A stretch of 64,000 nt of DNA from contig NZ_CANLQB010000012.1 in assembly GCF_947493125.1 (NCBI RefSeq), positions 1 through 64,000 on the forward strand, given 5' to 3'. The position numbers were made by a program, and so were the translations under genes. The notes beneath the pieces are model-generated. The model saw only the letters and a list, made by a program, of their open reading frames with translations, made no database searches and was not told where the DNA came from. The DNA comes from an uncultured Roseobacter sp. (lineage in GTDB: Bacteria > Pseudomonadota > Alphaproteobacteria > Rhodobacterales > Rhodobacteraceae). How positions within the stretch are numbered: the stretch's first letter is position 1; each line of letters begins with the position of its first letter. This document shows, in pieces, positions 36,577-45,806 of this stretch.

Positions 36577-36926
36577 CGACACCCGAATGGCTGAAACCCG
36601 GTATTTACGGCGCGCTCCTTGGCGCGGCGCTCGTCGGCATTGTTGGATTTTCCTGGGGCGGCTGGATGACCGGAGGCGGCGCTGAGGAGATGGCAAGCGA
36701 GATGGCGGAGGACCGAGTTATCGCGGCGCTCGTGCCCTTCTGCCTCGACATGTCCCGAACCGACAATGAACGCATTGCAAAGCTCGCCACAATCCGTGAG
36801 GCATCATCGTTCAAGCGGCGCGACGTTGTCATGGAAACAGGCTGGGCGACGATGCCAGGGTCTGAGGGTCCGAACCGCGAACTGGCGCAGGCTTGTATCG
36901 AAGGTCTCGAGCTTGATGCATCGTAG
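36573..36926 (+). CDS. Small membrane-anchored hypothetical protein
   Basis: The product is 117 residues. An N-terminal membrane helix (GIYGALLGAALVGIVGFSW, residues 10-28) is followed by a Glu-rich stretch and a periplasmic helical part with two Cys (VPFCLDMSRTDNERIAKL, AQACIEGLELD). It overlaps the genes on both sides (4 and 11 bases), so it is co-translated with them. No named family was recognised. Confidence 0.6.
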   Translation: MTTPEWLKPGIYGALLGAALVGIVGFSWGGWMTGGGAEEMASEMAEDRVIAALVPFCLDMSRTDNERIAKLATIREASSFKRRDVVMETGWATMPGSEGPNRELAQACIEGLELDAS

Positions 36927-37767
36927 TGACCTCAAACTGTCGCCTGTTTCGTCTAAGGGCATCGCAGGCGCGCTTGCAATGGTGTCGTCCCGCTCTGCAA
37001 TAGCCTCCGCGGAATTCCTGGCGCTCGCATTCGTCGCGCTCATTGCAATCGGATCGCCGTCTTTCGCCCAATCTCAGGCTGCCCCGATGCCGGCGAATGC
37101 GCAGCCCAAAAGCTATGGCGAGGGATGGGAGTGTGATCGTGGGTACCGGCGTGACGGCGATGCCTGCCTTGCCATCATCGTTCCGGAGAATGCCTATTCC
37201 ACCAACCGGACCTACGGCAAGGGCTGGGAGTGTCTGCACGGATTTCAGGAGGTCGATGGCCCGGCTTGTCTTGAGGTCGTCGTGCCCGAAGGCGGCTATC
37301 TCGACCCTTCAGGACAAAGATGGAGGTGCTTGCGCGGCTACATTAAGGTCGACGGCATTTGCCTGGAAGTCGTTGCGCCGGACAATGCGTATCTGTCGGC
37401 CGACTCCTATGGCGCCGCTTGGCTTTGCAACCGCGGCTACCAGGTCGAAGGTGAGACATGTGCCGCTATCGCGGTTCCCGACAATGCCTTTCTGAACGCG
37501 TCATCGTATGGCCAGCCCTGGACATGTGAGCGGGGCTATTTCGAACGCGATGACATCTGTGAGGTTGTTGTGGTCCCGGAGAATGCCTATTTCGACGATG
37601 CAAGCTATGGCCCGGGCTGGAAGTGTAATCGCGGCTTTGCAGAGTCTGACGTCGGCTGTACAGAGATCGACCTCCCCGACAATGCGCATCTCGACAGATC
37701 GGGAAACCGGTGGGCGTGCCACAGGAACTTCCAGCGATCGCAGGGGCGTTGCGTCCTGAACGACTAG
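36916..37767 (+). CDS. Secreted seven-repeat cysteine protein
   Basis: The 283-residue product starts at ATG 36916. A long signal peptide (AEFLALAFVALIAIGSPSFA) is cut near FAQ-S. Then come seven repeats of about 31-34 residues, each built as G-x-x-W-x-C-x-R-G-Y, six to eight residues, C, then (V/A/L)PxNA(Y/F/H). Each repeat has two Cys, fourteen in all, probably disulphide-paired. It is likely periplasmic or surface-exposed. Similar WxCxRG-VPxNA repeats occur in proteobacterial exported proteins as I recall, without clear function. Confidence 0.65.
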   Translation: MHRSDLKLSPVSSKGIAGALAMVSSRSAIASAEFLALAFVALIAIGSPSFAQSQAAPMPANAQPKSYGEGWECDRGYRRDGDACLAIIVPENAYSTNRTYGKGWECLHGFQEVDGPACLEVVVPEGGYLDPSGQRWRCLRGYIKVDGICLEVVAPDNAYLSADSYGAAWLCNRGYQVEGETCAAIAVPDNAFLNASSYGQPWTCERGYFERDDICEVVVVPENAYFDDASYGPGWKCNRGFAESDVGCTEIDLPDNAHLDRSGNRWACHRNFQRSQGRCVLND

Positions 37768-37856
37768 CGCTCGCAATTAGAACCGAAACGCGGCTCACCC
37801 GCCCGAACGCTTCATGTGATCGTACCCGGGTAAACCCGCTTGGCAAAGGAATAATC

Positions 37857-39056
37857 GTGGAATCTGACAATCGAGAAAGACCGACGACAAGGCTGTCAAC
37901 GATGGGGCCGCAAGCCCCGCCTGACGTATACGCGTCCCGTCGATCTCATACCAAAAATGCTGTGACATACGGGGTGCCCACAGCGGTTGTCTATTGTGAG
38001 CGGAACTTCGGACAGATCGACGGCAAGACCGCAAACGGGCTTGTCCGTCACAGCCAAGCCTACCGCATTCTTTCGGTCATAGACAGCAAACTTGATGGGC
38101 GCGACAGCGGGCAGGTGCTGGACAATGTGCGCAACGGCATCCCGGTCGTCGAAGACCTCGAAGCTGCGGTTACGCGAGAGGTAAATATCCCCGACACTTT
38201 GATCTATGGGATGGCCCCCTCCACTGGCAAGATGTCACCGGCAGATCGGGAGGTCGTGCTGGATGCTATCGCGCTTGGCATGAACGTCGTCAGTGGCCTG
38301 CACGAATATCTCGGTGACGATCCCGAGATCAGAGGTGCTGCCGACGCGGCCAACGTGACGATCCGGGATATCCGCAAGCCCCGACCAAGCAAGGACATGC
38401 GCCTGTTTGACGGAAGCGTGTCCGAGGTGAAGGCCATCCGCATCGCCGTGCTGGGAACGGATTGTGCGATTGGCAAGCGGACGACAGCGACCATTCTGGC
38501 CAGGGAACTGAACGAGCGTGGAATCAAGACCGTCCTCGTCGGCACCGGCCAGACGGGACTTATGCAGGGCGCAAAATACGGCATCGCCATGGACGCCGTG
38601 CCACCGCAGTTTTGCTGCGGGGAACTTGAACGCGTGATTGTCGCGGCGTCTCACGGCGAAGACCCGGATGTCATCCTGATCGAAGGACAAGGTGCGCTCA
38701 GCCACCCGGCTTTTTGCACGTCGGCATTCATTCTGCGCGGCAGCCAGCCGCACGGTGTTGTTCTTCAACATGCGCCGAAACGCGCTCATCGCTGCGACTT
38801 TCCCGCCATGCCGATGCCCGGGCCGAAAAGCGAAATCGCCCTGATCGAAGCTTTTGCTGACACACGGGTGATTGGAATCACACTCAATCACGAAGCGATG
38901 ACGCGCACCGAGGTCATTGGTGCAATTGACAGTCTTTCGCGCGACCTCGGCATTCCGGTGACGGACGCGCTGACTCGGCCAGAAGTGCACCTCAGCGACA
39001 TGGTACTGTCCGCCTTTCCGCAGTTGCGGCCCGTGCCTCTCGCGGCCGCAGAATGA
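37857..39056 (+). CDS. DUF1611 P-loop protein (DgcN-like)
   Basis: The product is 399 residues from GTG 37857 (AAAGGA six bases upstream). It has a DUF1611 N-terminal Rossmann-like part (DTLIYGMAPSTGKM) and a C-terminal P-loop (VLGTDCAIGKRTTATILA) with later GTGQTGLMQGAKYGIAMDA and IEGQGALSHPA. One DUF1611 member, DgcN, has been reported as a D-glutamate N-acetyltransferase; other members are open. The stop overlaps the racemase start by 4 bases, so the two are a functional pair. An amino-acid ligase or acyltransferase acting with the racemase is likely. Confidence 0.8.
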   Translation: MESDNRERPTTRLSTMGPQAPPDVYASRRSHTKNAVTYGVPTAVVYCERNFGQIDGKTANGLVRHSQAYRILSVIDSKLDGRDSGQVLDNVRNGIPVVEDLEAAVTREVNIPDTLIYGMAPSTGKMSPADREVVLDAIALGMNVVSGLHEYLGDDPEIRGAADAANVTIRDIRKPRPSKDMRLFDGSVSEVKAIRIAVLGTDCAIGKRTTATILARELNERGIKTVLVGTGQTGLMQGAKYGIAMDAVPPQFCCGELERVIVAASHGEDPDVILIEGQGALSHPAFCTSAFILRGSQPHGVVLQHAPKRAHRCDFPAMPMPGPKSEIALIEAFADTRVIGITLNHEAMTRTEVIGAIDSLSRDLGIPVTDALTRPEVHLSDMVLSAFPQLRPVPLAAAE

Positions 39057-40174
39057 CCTCGCCGCGAGTGGAAGTTAATCTGGGCAAGATCCAGGCCAAC
39101 GCGCGATGTCTCGTCCGACGTCTTGGAGCTCGTCGAATCTCGGTCACCGGTGTGACCAAGGCAGTGTGTGGGCATCCTGACGTAGCCGAGGCAATGCTGG
39201 ACGGTGGCGTTGCCAGTCTGGCCGACGCACGCATCAAAAACGTCGTGCGGATGCGGACCGCGGGGATCACGTGCCCAATTTCGCTGATCCGCGCGCCGCT
39301 ACTGAGCGAGATGGAAGACGTCATCCAGTATTGCGACGCGAGCTATAACACAGAGATGGACACGATCCTGAAGCTTGGCGCAGCCGCAAAGGAACAGGGT
39401 GCCTCGCACGATGTCATCCTGATGGTCGAAATGGGCGATATGCGCGAAGGCATTTTACAAGAGAACCTCAATGACTTCGCCGCTCAGGTCATCGCAACAC
39501 CCGGTGTCGCTCTCAAAGGCATCGCTGCAAATTTTGCCTGCCTGGGCGACGTTGCACCGACGGCCGGTGACATGGCCATGCTCTCGAGACTGGCCGACCA
39601 AGTCGAAGGCGCCTGCGGACCTGTTGTAGATCTTGTGTCAGGAGGAGGCTCGGCCAATTTGCCATGGGCGCTTGGCGACGTTTCAACTGGGCGGGTCGAC
39701 AACCTGCGTCTGGGTGAGGCGATCCTTCTGGGCACCGACCCCGTGACTGGGCATCCGATCACTGGCCTTCATACGGATGCCTTTACCCTTTTTGCCGAAG
39801 TGATCGAAACAAGCCGCAAACCAAGCCCAGCGCCGACCATGTCAATTGCTCCGGAGCTTGGGATGCTCAATTTGGTTCGAAGTGATGACCTCCGAGCCCG
39901 AACCATCCTTGCTGTCGGGCAGCAAGACACCGACGCAAGCGGTCTTATGTTTTCCCCGGGAACGGCGTTTATTGGCGCGACCAGCGACCACACCGTTGTC
40001 GACTCAGCCAAAGCCGCTGTGCCCGTTGGCTCCGAGATGAAAATGGGCATGAACTACAGCGCCCTCATGCGGGCGATGAGCGCCCCAGATGTCGCCAAGG
40101 TTGTTCATGGCAAGCAAAAGATGAACGGAAGTGCAAAGGACCGCGAGGCCCACCCCTTCCTGACCTTGGTATGA
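39053..40174 (+). CDS. PLP-dependent alanine-racemase-fold enzyme
   Basis: The 373-residue product resembles the alanine/ornithine racemase group. The Schiff-base Lys is Lys36 in SVTGVTKAVCGHP. Typical barrel features follow (DARIKNVVRMR, ILMVEMGDMREG, LVSGGGSANLPWAL, RLGEAILLGTDP). Such enzymes racemise free amino acids such as ornithine. The partner is the overlapping DUF1611 gene, pointing to D-amino-acid metabolism. Substrate is unproved. A gap of about 170 bases follows. Confidence 0.82.
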   Translation: MTSPRVEVNLGKIQANARCLVRRLGARRISVTGVTKAVCGHPDVAEAMLDGGVASLADARIKNVVRMRTAGITCPISLIRAPLLSEMEDVIQYCDASYNTEMDTILKLGAAAKEQGASHDVILMVEMGDMREGILQENLNDFAAQVIATPGVALKGIAANFACLGDVAPTAGDMAMLSRLADQVEGACGPVVDLVSGGGSANLPWALGDVSTGRVDNLRLGEAILLGTDPVTGHPITGLHTDAFTLFAEVIETSRKPSPAPTMSIAPELGMLNLVRSDDLRARTILAVGQQDTDASGLMFSPGTAFIGATSDHTVVDSAKAAVPVGSEMKMGMNYSALMRAMSAPDVAKVVHGKQKMNGSAKDREAHPFLTLV

Positions 40175-40348
40175 CACCCACAATGGTCGTCGGCGGGGCC
40201 TACGAAGATCATACCCCGCCGACTAGTCCCACACCGCGCTATGGTAAAAGGGCCGGTCAATACACATATACCAATAAGCCGCACTCGAGAATTCGTGCCT
40301 GATCGAGGCCCGGAAATTCCAGCGGAAAACCCAAAAAGGATGAAGAGC

Positions 40349-40486
40349 ATGTCTTTCAAAGACCTGACCACCAAAGCTGCTGCCATACTGAAAGCCAAAC
40401 CTGCGGAACCGTCGAAAAAAGAACCGGCACTCAAGGCGCCGGACGCTGCTGCGAAACCGGGTTCTCCGGGTCCGAAGAAAACCTGA
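40349..40486 (+). CDS. Very small Lys/Ala/Pro-rich protein
   Basis: The product is 45 residues (MSFKDLTTKAAAILKAKPAE onward), with AAGGATGAAGAGC before the ATG; an ATG 9 bases earlier is possible. It is highly basic and low in complexity, like a small nucleic-acid or membrane-interacting peptide. No family was recognised. Confidence 0.5.
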   Translation: MSFKDLTTKAAAILKAKPAEPSKKEPALKAPDAAAKPGSPGPKKT

Positions 40487-40556
40487 CGCATGCACCGGAA
40501 AGGGCTGGTTTTGCTCGATGTCATGGAAAACTGTTCAATTGAAAGGATCAAACGCA

Positions 40557-41078
40557 ATGGACGAACAAAGAGCGAAAACCATCGCGGTTTTTGACCGGCC
40601 TTTCAATCTTCCTGGCTTCGACGAAACGCTTCCCGCCGGAGAGTATGATATCGAGACTGAATTCGCCTCACCACCTGATCACAAGGACCCTCAGGCCTGG
40701 AAGGCCTCCGTCGTGGTCCATTTGCATCCACGCCTGTCCCATCCGGGATTAACACGGAGCCTGACTGTGTCGCTTCTCGATCTTGACCGCGCCCGTGCGA
40801 GAGACAAACTGTCCGGCAAGGACCTGTCACAGGTCTTTCTCGAAGAAATGCTGGCCGATCCGATGGTGCAACTCGTCATGCAGGCCGACGGGGTGTCCGA
40901 GGCTCAATTGCGCCATCTCTACTCGGGATCGGGGACGACACAGACTGACAGGGGTGACGCGGATACTGAGGCCGAAAACGCAACAGCGCGGGGGGCTTCG
41001 CGGAACGCTTCGGACATTCATGACGCCGAGAATGAAGGGATGCCGTGCCGACCGCGCACATCATCCGTTTCCGTATGA
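40557..41078 (+). CDS. Small hypothetical protein, paralogue B
   Basis: The product is 173 residues from ATG 40557 (GAAAGGATCAAACGC before it). The first 45 residues, TIAVFDRPFNLPGFDETLPA, then GEYDIETEF, mirror the gene at 36262. The middle is helical (LSGKDLSQVFLEEMLADPMV), and the tail is disordered, rich in Thr/Asp/Ala. The family relation is by visible pattern only. Confidence 0.58.
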   Translation: MDEQRAKTIAVFDRPFNLPGFDETLPAGEYDIETEFASPPDHKDPQAWKASVVVHLHPRLSHPGLTRSLTVSLLDLDRARARDKLSGKDLSQVFLEEMLADPMVQLVMQADGVSEAQLRHLYSGSGTTQTDRGDADTEAENATARGASRNASDIHDAENEGMPCRPRTSSVSV

Positions 41079-41122
41079 TGCCCACAACGCAATTTCAGGG
41101 ACCAAATGAACGCGAGGATCTG

Positions 41123-41341
41123 ATGCAAGCAAAAGTCGACGATATCCTGATGGATCAACCCAGCCGCGCGCTCGGCGATGTGCCGAAGCCGCGGTTCTGC
41201 TTGGCTTGTAGTGCTTCGTTTTGGAGCGAAGGGTTCGGCCAGCGCATCTGTGTAAGATGCAAAGGAACGACAGCATGGCGCGCGGCAATGCCCGAAGGGG
41301 TCAGCACAGGTCGGTCTCGCTCCGGCGGTCGGTCGACTTAG
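41123..41341 (+). CDS. Small zinc-ribbon-like protein
   Basis: The product is 72 residues from ATG 41123 (an ATG at 41045 would add 26). Four cysteines in FCLACSASFWSEGFGQRICV-RC form a CxxC-x(14-16)-CxxC zinc site followed by the basic patch KGTTAWR. Such small ribbons bind nucleic acid or proteins. The transglutaminase gene starts 9 bases after its stop, so the two are probably co-transcribed. Confidence 0.65.
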   Translation: MQAKVDDILMDQPSRALGDVPKPRFCLACSASFWSEGFGQRICVRCKGTTAWRAAMPEGVSTGRSRSGGRST

Positions 41342-41350
41342 ATCTGCTGC

Positions 41351-42217
41351 ATGCCAACGATTACGATCACACATACGACCATCTATCGCTATCGCGTCGC
41401 CGTGGTCCTTGGACCGCACAGGCTGATGTTGCGTCCTCGCGAAACGCGGGACCTCACATTGACGGCTTTCGATCTTGATATCACGCCGACGGCTCGCATC
41501 GACTGGTCCCACGATGTCGCTGGAAACGCCATCGCCATCGCCAATTTCGATGCCACAACGGAAACGCTATCGATCCGGTCGCATACGACCGCCGTCCTCA
41601 CTGCACCTGACTGGCCTGTCTTCCCGATCGCGGCCTCTGCGACGTCATACCCATTCCTTTACTCCGCCGAAGACTGGAAAGATCTCGGGGCGCTTTCTGC
41701 ACCACAATACCAAGACGACGCAGGGCGCCTGTCAAACTGGGTCGAGCAATTCGTGATGCGCAGGCCAACGGATACGTTGTCGCTCTTGAAGGACGTCAGC
41801 AATGGCATCACAGCGCAGATCGCGTATCAGAGCCGCGAGCGCGAAGGCACGCAAGGACCACTTGAGACCCTCGACCGTGGCTACGGGACGTGTCGCGATT
41901 TTGCGGTCCTATTTGCCGAGGCTATGCGAACACTGGGTTTTGGGGCGCGCCTGATGTCCGGATACGTCTACGCCCCCAATGATATCCGACGAGGATCTGC
42001 TGGCTCGGGCTCTACGCATGCATGGGTCGAAGTCTTCGTTCCCGGGGCAGGCTGGATCCCGTTCGACCCAACGAACATGTCGGTGGGGTCGGCCAATCTG
42101 ATTCCGGTGGCCGTTGCGCGGAACATATCACAGGTCGCTCCGGTTGCCGGAAGCTACCATGGAGAAGGTACCGATCTTCTCGCTATGGAGGTAGTTGTCC
42201 GTGTTGAAGATCAATGA
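41351..42217 (+). CDS. Transglutaminase-like cysteine protease
   Basis: This 288-residue protein has an N-terminal beta domain ([20 protein letters not shown]) and a transglutaminase core with the triad Cys181 (GYGTCRDFA), His223 (STHAWVEVF) and Asp239 (PFDPTN). Family members are peptidases or peptide cross-linkers. No signal peptide is present, so it is likely cytoplasmic. It closes the row of co-directional genes that begins at 36262. Confidence 0.87.
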   Translation: MPTITITHTTIYRYRVAVVLGPHRLMLRPRETRDLTLTAFDLDITPTARIDWSHDVAGNAIAIANFDATTETLSIRSHTTAVLTAPDWPVFPIAASATSYPFLYSAEDWKDLGALSAPQYQDDAGRLSNWVEQFVMRRPTDTLSLLKDVSNGITAQIAYQSREREGTQGPLETLDRGYGTCRDFAVLFAEAMRTLGFGARLMSGYVYAPNDIRRGSAGSGSTHAWVEVFVPGAGWIPFDPTNMSVGSANLIPVAVARNISQVAPVAGSYHGEGTDLLAMEVVVRVEDQ

Positions 42218-42689
42218 CTTCACCGATGTAGGCGGAATCCACAAATCTCCGCGCAGTCCAGTTGGAGGTTCACAATGTGTTTCGCTGTATGTCGTGCAAC
42301 TCCTCGGACTAATCTGGGACAGTACGGGCACAGAGCGCATCCGCGGATATCTACTGGCGACACACGCAGGTGTAGTCGTTGGTCGAAACTCTGTTTGAGC
42401 GTGCCGACTAGCCTTACTCAGCTTTCGTCCTGGCTACCGTATCACGCGGCGTTCGGGCGGTTTTTCTGGGTGTCTCAATTGGCAAGCCAAAGGACCGCTT
42501 CGGCGAAATTGGCTGCAATGCAGCGAAACGCATGTCGCAGATGCGAATGGTTTCTGCGTCAGCGAAAGCTGCACCTGCACAAGTCTGCTTTGTCCCGCAT
42601 TGCGGACGCCTGATGGAATGGATTTGAAAGACAGCTTTTGACGATATTGGGTCCCACTATCGTTACCCCGCCGAAACTTAACCTACGGC
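42218..42689. other. Intergenic, no gene seen
   Basis: Two short plus-strand ORFs overlap here without ribosome sites. Bases 42594-42607 form a short imperfect inverted repeat (TCCCGCATTGCGGA) of the type often dispersed in roseobacters. Both flanking genes end here, so terminators would be expected, but none is clear. Confidence 0.3.
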
Positions 42690-43832
42690 TTATGCTGGTA
42701 TCGAGAGACTAAAGACAGTCCGGTCCGTGTCCGAGTCAACCGAAAGGCTGCCATCGTGTGATTTCGCGATCTGGTCGCTGATGTAGAGACCCAGTCCAAG
42801 ACCCTGAAGTGAGGTATCCTCCTTGCCACGCGAGAAGGGTTCGAAAATCGTTGCCCGATGAGAGTCAGGGATCGATTTTCCGGAGTTTGTCACATACAAC
42901 TCAAATCTGTCTTTAGAAGACTGTGCCTCCACAATGATCGGTCGGCTTCGCGATCCATGGGTCACCGCATTTCCTAGCAGATTCGAAAGCAACTGCTTAA
43001 TGCGGGTCGGATCGCAAACAACTGTTTCTGGCAGATTGCAGGTAAACTGGATATTACGCGCAGGATGGGCCAACCGTATTTCGTCGACGACCTGTTCGAG
43101 GCCTGCCGCTAAATCCAGCGCCGGTTCTTTATGAATAGGTATACCTTCACCCAGACGGGCGCGTGCAAAATCAAGCGTTGTATCGATAAGCTTCGCCATC
43201 CGGTCGGCGCTACTCGTGATGGACGCCAACATTTCAGACACTCTCTCGTCCGGGCCATCGCGGCTCGCGATCCGAACCGCTGATCCAATCGCGGCGAGCG
43301 GATTCCGCAAGTCATGGCTCAAGATCGCCACGAACTGCTCGCGCAGCAATGCTTGGTCTTCTTGAGTCTTCAAAGCGCGGGAGCGTTCTTTATCTGCCGT
43401 GATGTCTCTTGCGGAGCAAAAAAACATATCGCCTTCTTCCACTGCTACCCACGACAGCCAGCGATAACTGCCATCCTTGCAGCGATACCGGTTCTCGAAG
43501 TGCAGCGCCGCCCCACCCTGCTTCATGGACTCAAACAACGCTATCGTGCGTGCGACATCGTCAGGGTGCAAAAAATCAATGAAGATCATTGACCGGATTT
43601 CTTCAACGCTCCAGCCTAAGACTGTCTGCCATGCGGGGTTCGTTTCAACAAACCGACCTTCTTGGTTCACGAAGCCTAAGAGGTCCGGCGTCATCCGCCA
43701 CGTGCGCGTTTCAGAAGATTCTGGCACGACCATGATGTGCATTCCGTTGTTCGTAAATTTGAACATGTAGCGGAAATCACGAATTTTCCAGAACACGCGC
43801 GTTGGATTGATGAAATTTGATCTGATCGTCAT
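42690..43832 (-). CDS. PAS-domain sensor histidine kinase
   Basis: The 380-residue protein has no membrane helix, so it is a soluble sensor. A PAS domain lies at about 45-150 (GRFVETNPAWQTVLGW, FLHPDDVARTI, WVAVEEGDMFFCSARDIT). Then come the HisKA domain with His173 in LSHDLRNPL and the ATPase part with the N-box NLLGNAVTHG and G-boxes ending GLGLGLYISDQIA. No response regulator lies adjacent, so it is an orphan kinase. The start is uncertain: in-frame Met at residues 23 and 34 are alternatives. Confidence 0.88.
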   Translation of the reverse strand: MTIRSNFINPTRVFWKIRDFRYMFKFTNNGMHIMVVPESSETRTWRMTPDLLGFVNQEGRFVETNPAWQTVLGWSVEEIRSMIFIDFLHPDDVARTIALFESMKQGGAALHFENRYRCKDGSYRWLSWVAVEEGDMFFCSARDITADKERSRALKTQEDQALLREQFVAILSHDLRNPLAAIGSAVRIASRDGPDERVSEMLASITSSADRMAKLIDTTLDFARARLGEGIPIHKEPALDLAAGLEQVVDEIRLAHPARNIQFTCNLPETVVCDPTRIKQLLSNLLGNAVTHGSRSRPIIVEAQSSKDRFELYVTNSGKSIPDSHRATIFEPFSRGKEDTSLQGLGLGLYISDQIAKSHDGSLSVDSDTDRTVFSLSIPA

Positions 43833-44001
43833 GCACTATGTCGGGCCAAACAAGACCGCTTTCATACTCCATACTGTCTGAGATTAACTTCTTAGCGGTT
43901 TGCAGGCGCCCGGTAGCTGATATCTATTCAATGTCGGCAAAACGCACATCGATCGCCCTGAAAGCTCCGCTCACCCAACTCCCAACACAAAAGGCCCCAG
44001 T

Positions 44002-44643
44002 TTGACGCGCAAGATTGACACCCCCAACTCCATGCTGCTGTTAGGTTCAGCTTGGCTGGCGATTGCGGGAGCCCTCGCTCTGGTCTTGGGAAATCTTATC
44101 GGAAGCATAGTCGTTCCGGGTCATGACTGGATTGCAAACACGGTCAGCGATTTGGCCGCCGGAAAATACGAAATCATTCAGGATATTGCGCTCTACGGCT
44201 TTGCGGGCTCGCTGATTGCGTGTGCGATCGCGGCCGCAAATCTGCATCTTGATGGGACCCGTTGGAACATCGGTATCACCTGCCTCACGCTTCTAGCGAT
44301 GTGTGTCGTCGTGATTGGCGCACGAAACGAATATGGCGACAATGACAACGAGGGCATCGTGATCCACATTTACGTCGTCTACGTCCTTGGGGCGCTGTTT
44401 GCGTTGCTGTTTCTCGCCATGGCTCGTGGTCTTTCAAGCATCGCAAGGAGATATGGTGTGATCAGCTATGGCTGCGCAGCGCTTTGGGTCATTGGCGCGC
44501 CCATCTTCTTTTTCATGCCAACCGAATACGATGGCGCGTACGAGCGAGGGTTGGGGCTAATCGCCGTGGTCTGGGTTGTGTCGTACAGCTTGATGCTGCT
44601 CTCGGTTTCCAAGGAAACCCGCTACCCGGAAACCCCACAATAA
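44002..44643 (+). CDS. DUF998 membrane protein
   Basis: The product is 213 residues from TTG 44002, or 203 from ATG 44032. Six hydrophobic helices are predicted, with the conserved feel of DUF998 (GHDWIANTVSDLAAGKYEII, and a late PTEYDGAYERGLGL loop). It is an inner-membrane protein of unknown function. It is spaced 10 bases from the DUF421 gene, so the two probably form one unit. Confidence 0.75.
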   Translation: MTRKIDTPNSMLLLGSAWLAIAGALALVLGNLIGSIVVPGHDWIANTVSDLAAGKYEIIQDIALYGFAGSLIACAIAAANLHLDGTRWNIGITCLTLLAMCVVVIGARNEYGDNDNEGIVIHIYVVYVLGALFALLFLAMARGLSSIARRYGVISYGCAALWVIGAPIFFFMPTEYDGAYERGLGLIAVVWVVSYSLMLLSVSKETRYPETPQ

Positions 44644-44653
44644 GGAAAACGCA

Positions 44654-45175
44654 ATGTTCTTCGATCACGATGGGGCCGATGCGATCGCTAAGGGACTTCT
44701 GTTAAGCGCACTCGGGCTTGCGTGGATCATCCTGCTTGTCCGTATGGTGGGATTACGTTCATTCTCAAAAATGACGAACTTCGATTTTGTGATGACGATT
44801 GCAATGGGTTCGCTGCTTGCGGGTGCCGCTCAAACTGGTAAATGGGTCGATCTAATTCAAACGTTGACGGCGATGGCAGCCCTCTTCGCGGCGCAGTTTA
44901 GCGTCGCCTATCTGCGCAAGCGTTCGGACGCACTGGATGCAACGCTCCAGAACTCTCCAGTTCTATTGATGCGCAACGGTGAGATACTGCATGCAGCGCT
45001 TCAGCGCACACGTGTCACCGAGACCGATCTGATTGCAAAATTGCGCGAGGCCAACGCGCTGGAGGTGTCTTCGGTAAAAGCAGTGGTCCTTGAGACCACC
45101 GGTGACGTGTCGGTACTACATGGCGACCAGGTTGATGAGACACTCCTGCGCGGCGTTGATCCCGGCGACCAATAG
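44654..45175 (+). CDS. DUF421 (YetF/YcaP-like) membrane protein
   Basis: The 173-residue protein starts behind AAGGAAAACGC. Three N-terminal membrane helices (residues 8-90) include VGLRSFSKMTNFDFVMTIAM, a DUF421 hallmark. A cytoplasmic C-terminal domain has SPVLLMRNGEILHAALQRTR, VTETDLIAKLRE and ALEVSSVKAVVLETTGDVSV. The family is widespread in stress and sporulation settings without known activity. Confidence 0.88.
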   Translation: MFFDHDGADAIAKGLLLSALGLAWIILLVRMVGLRSFSKMTNFDFVMTIAMGSLLAGAAQTGKWVDLIQTLTAMAALFAAQFSVAYLRKRSDALDATLQNSPVLLMRNGEILHAALQRTRVTETDLIAKLREANALEVSSVKAVVLETTGDVSVLHGDQVDETLLRGVDPGDQ

Positions 45176-45806
45176 CGCATCGAATTGAACCACAAACATC
45201 GCGAAACTTGTCAGAGATTAGCGTCTGCGCGCAAAGCTTCCAGTTACCCCCTGCTAGCTTAGAAAGAGCTTCAAGGACTGGCAGTGCCGCCCGTTCAGGC
45301 GTTTGGAGCGTGCGAAAGGTCGAGGCAAGCACACCACCTATCACATGCATGATGAACATGCCGAAGGACTAATCGCGATCAGACGATCTGACATTGCGCT
45401 ATATTGATGTTAGACTACGACAATGTGGTTTGGTTGCTTCGACCGGCTGATACCAAAACATTGTGCGGTCTACGAATGTCTGTCGTAGCCCGGAATTCGA
45501 CTGCACATGGAGACCACGACTGAACCTGGTCTTGTGAGAAAGGACCAGAATGATGGGCTGATTGGCCGAGCTTTGCTCGATGTCGTCTGCATTGACTTTC
45601 AAGCTGACTATCTCCGGGTCTTCGTCGCAGGCGCGAAGTTAGGAGCAACTCGAATTCACACATCGCTGAAAAAGCCGCTGGTCGGCTGTCACTTCTGGCG
45701 GCTCGAGACCTGTCGATGTTATTTACATTGATATCGCTACATGCTGGGATCATTCGGCTCTAAACCGCTTGAGCGGTGTCCGACGAATAGACCATTGGAT
45801 TGCAAC
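45176..45806. other. Intergenic, no supported gene
   Basis: ORFs of 67-114 codons overlap on both strands without ribosome sites or recognisable products. The region likely includes the promoter of the alcohol dehydrogenase gene. Nothing else could be identified. Confidence 0.35.
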
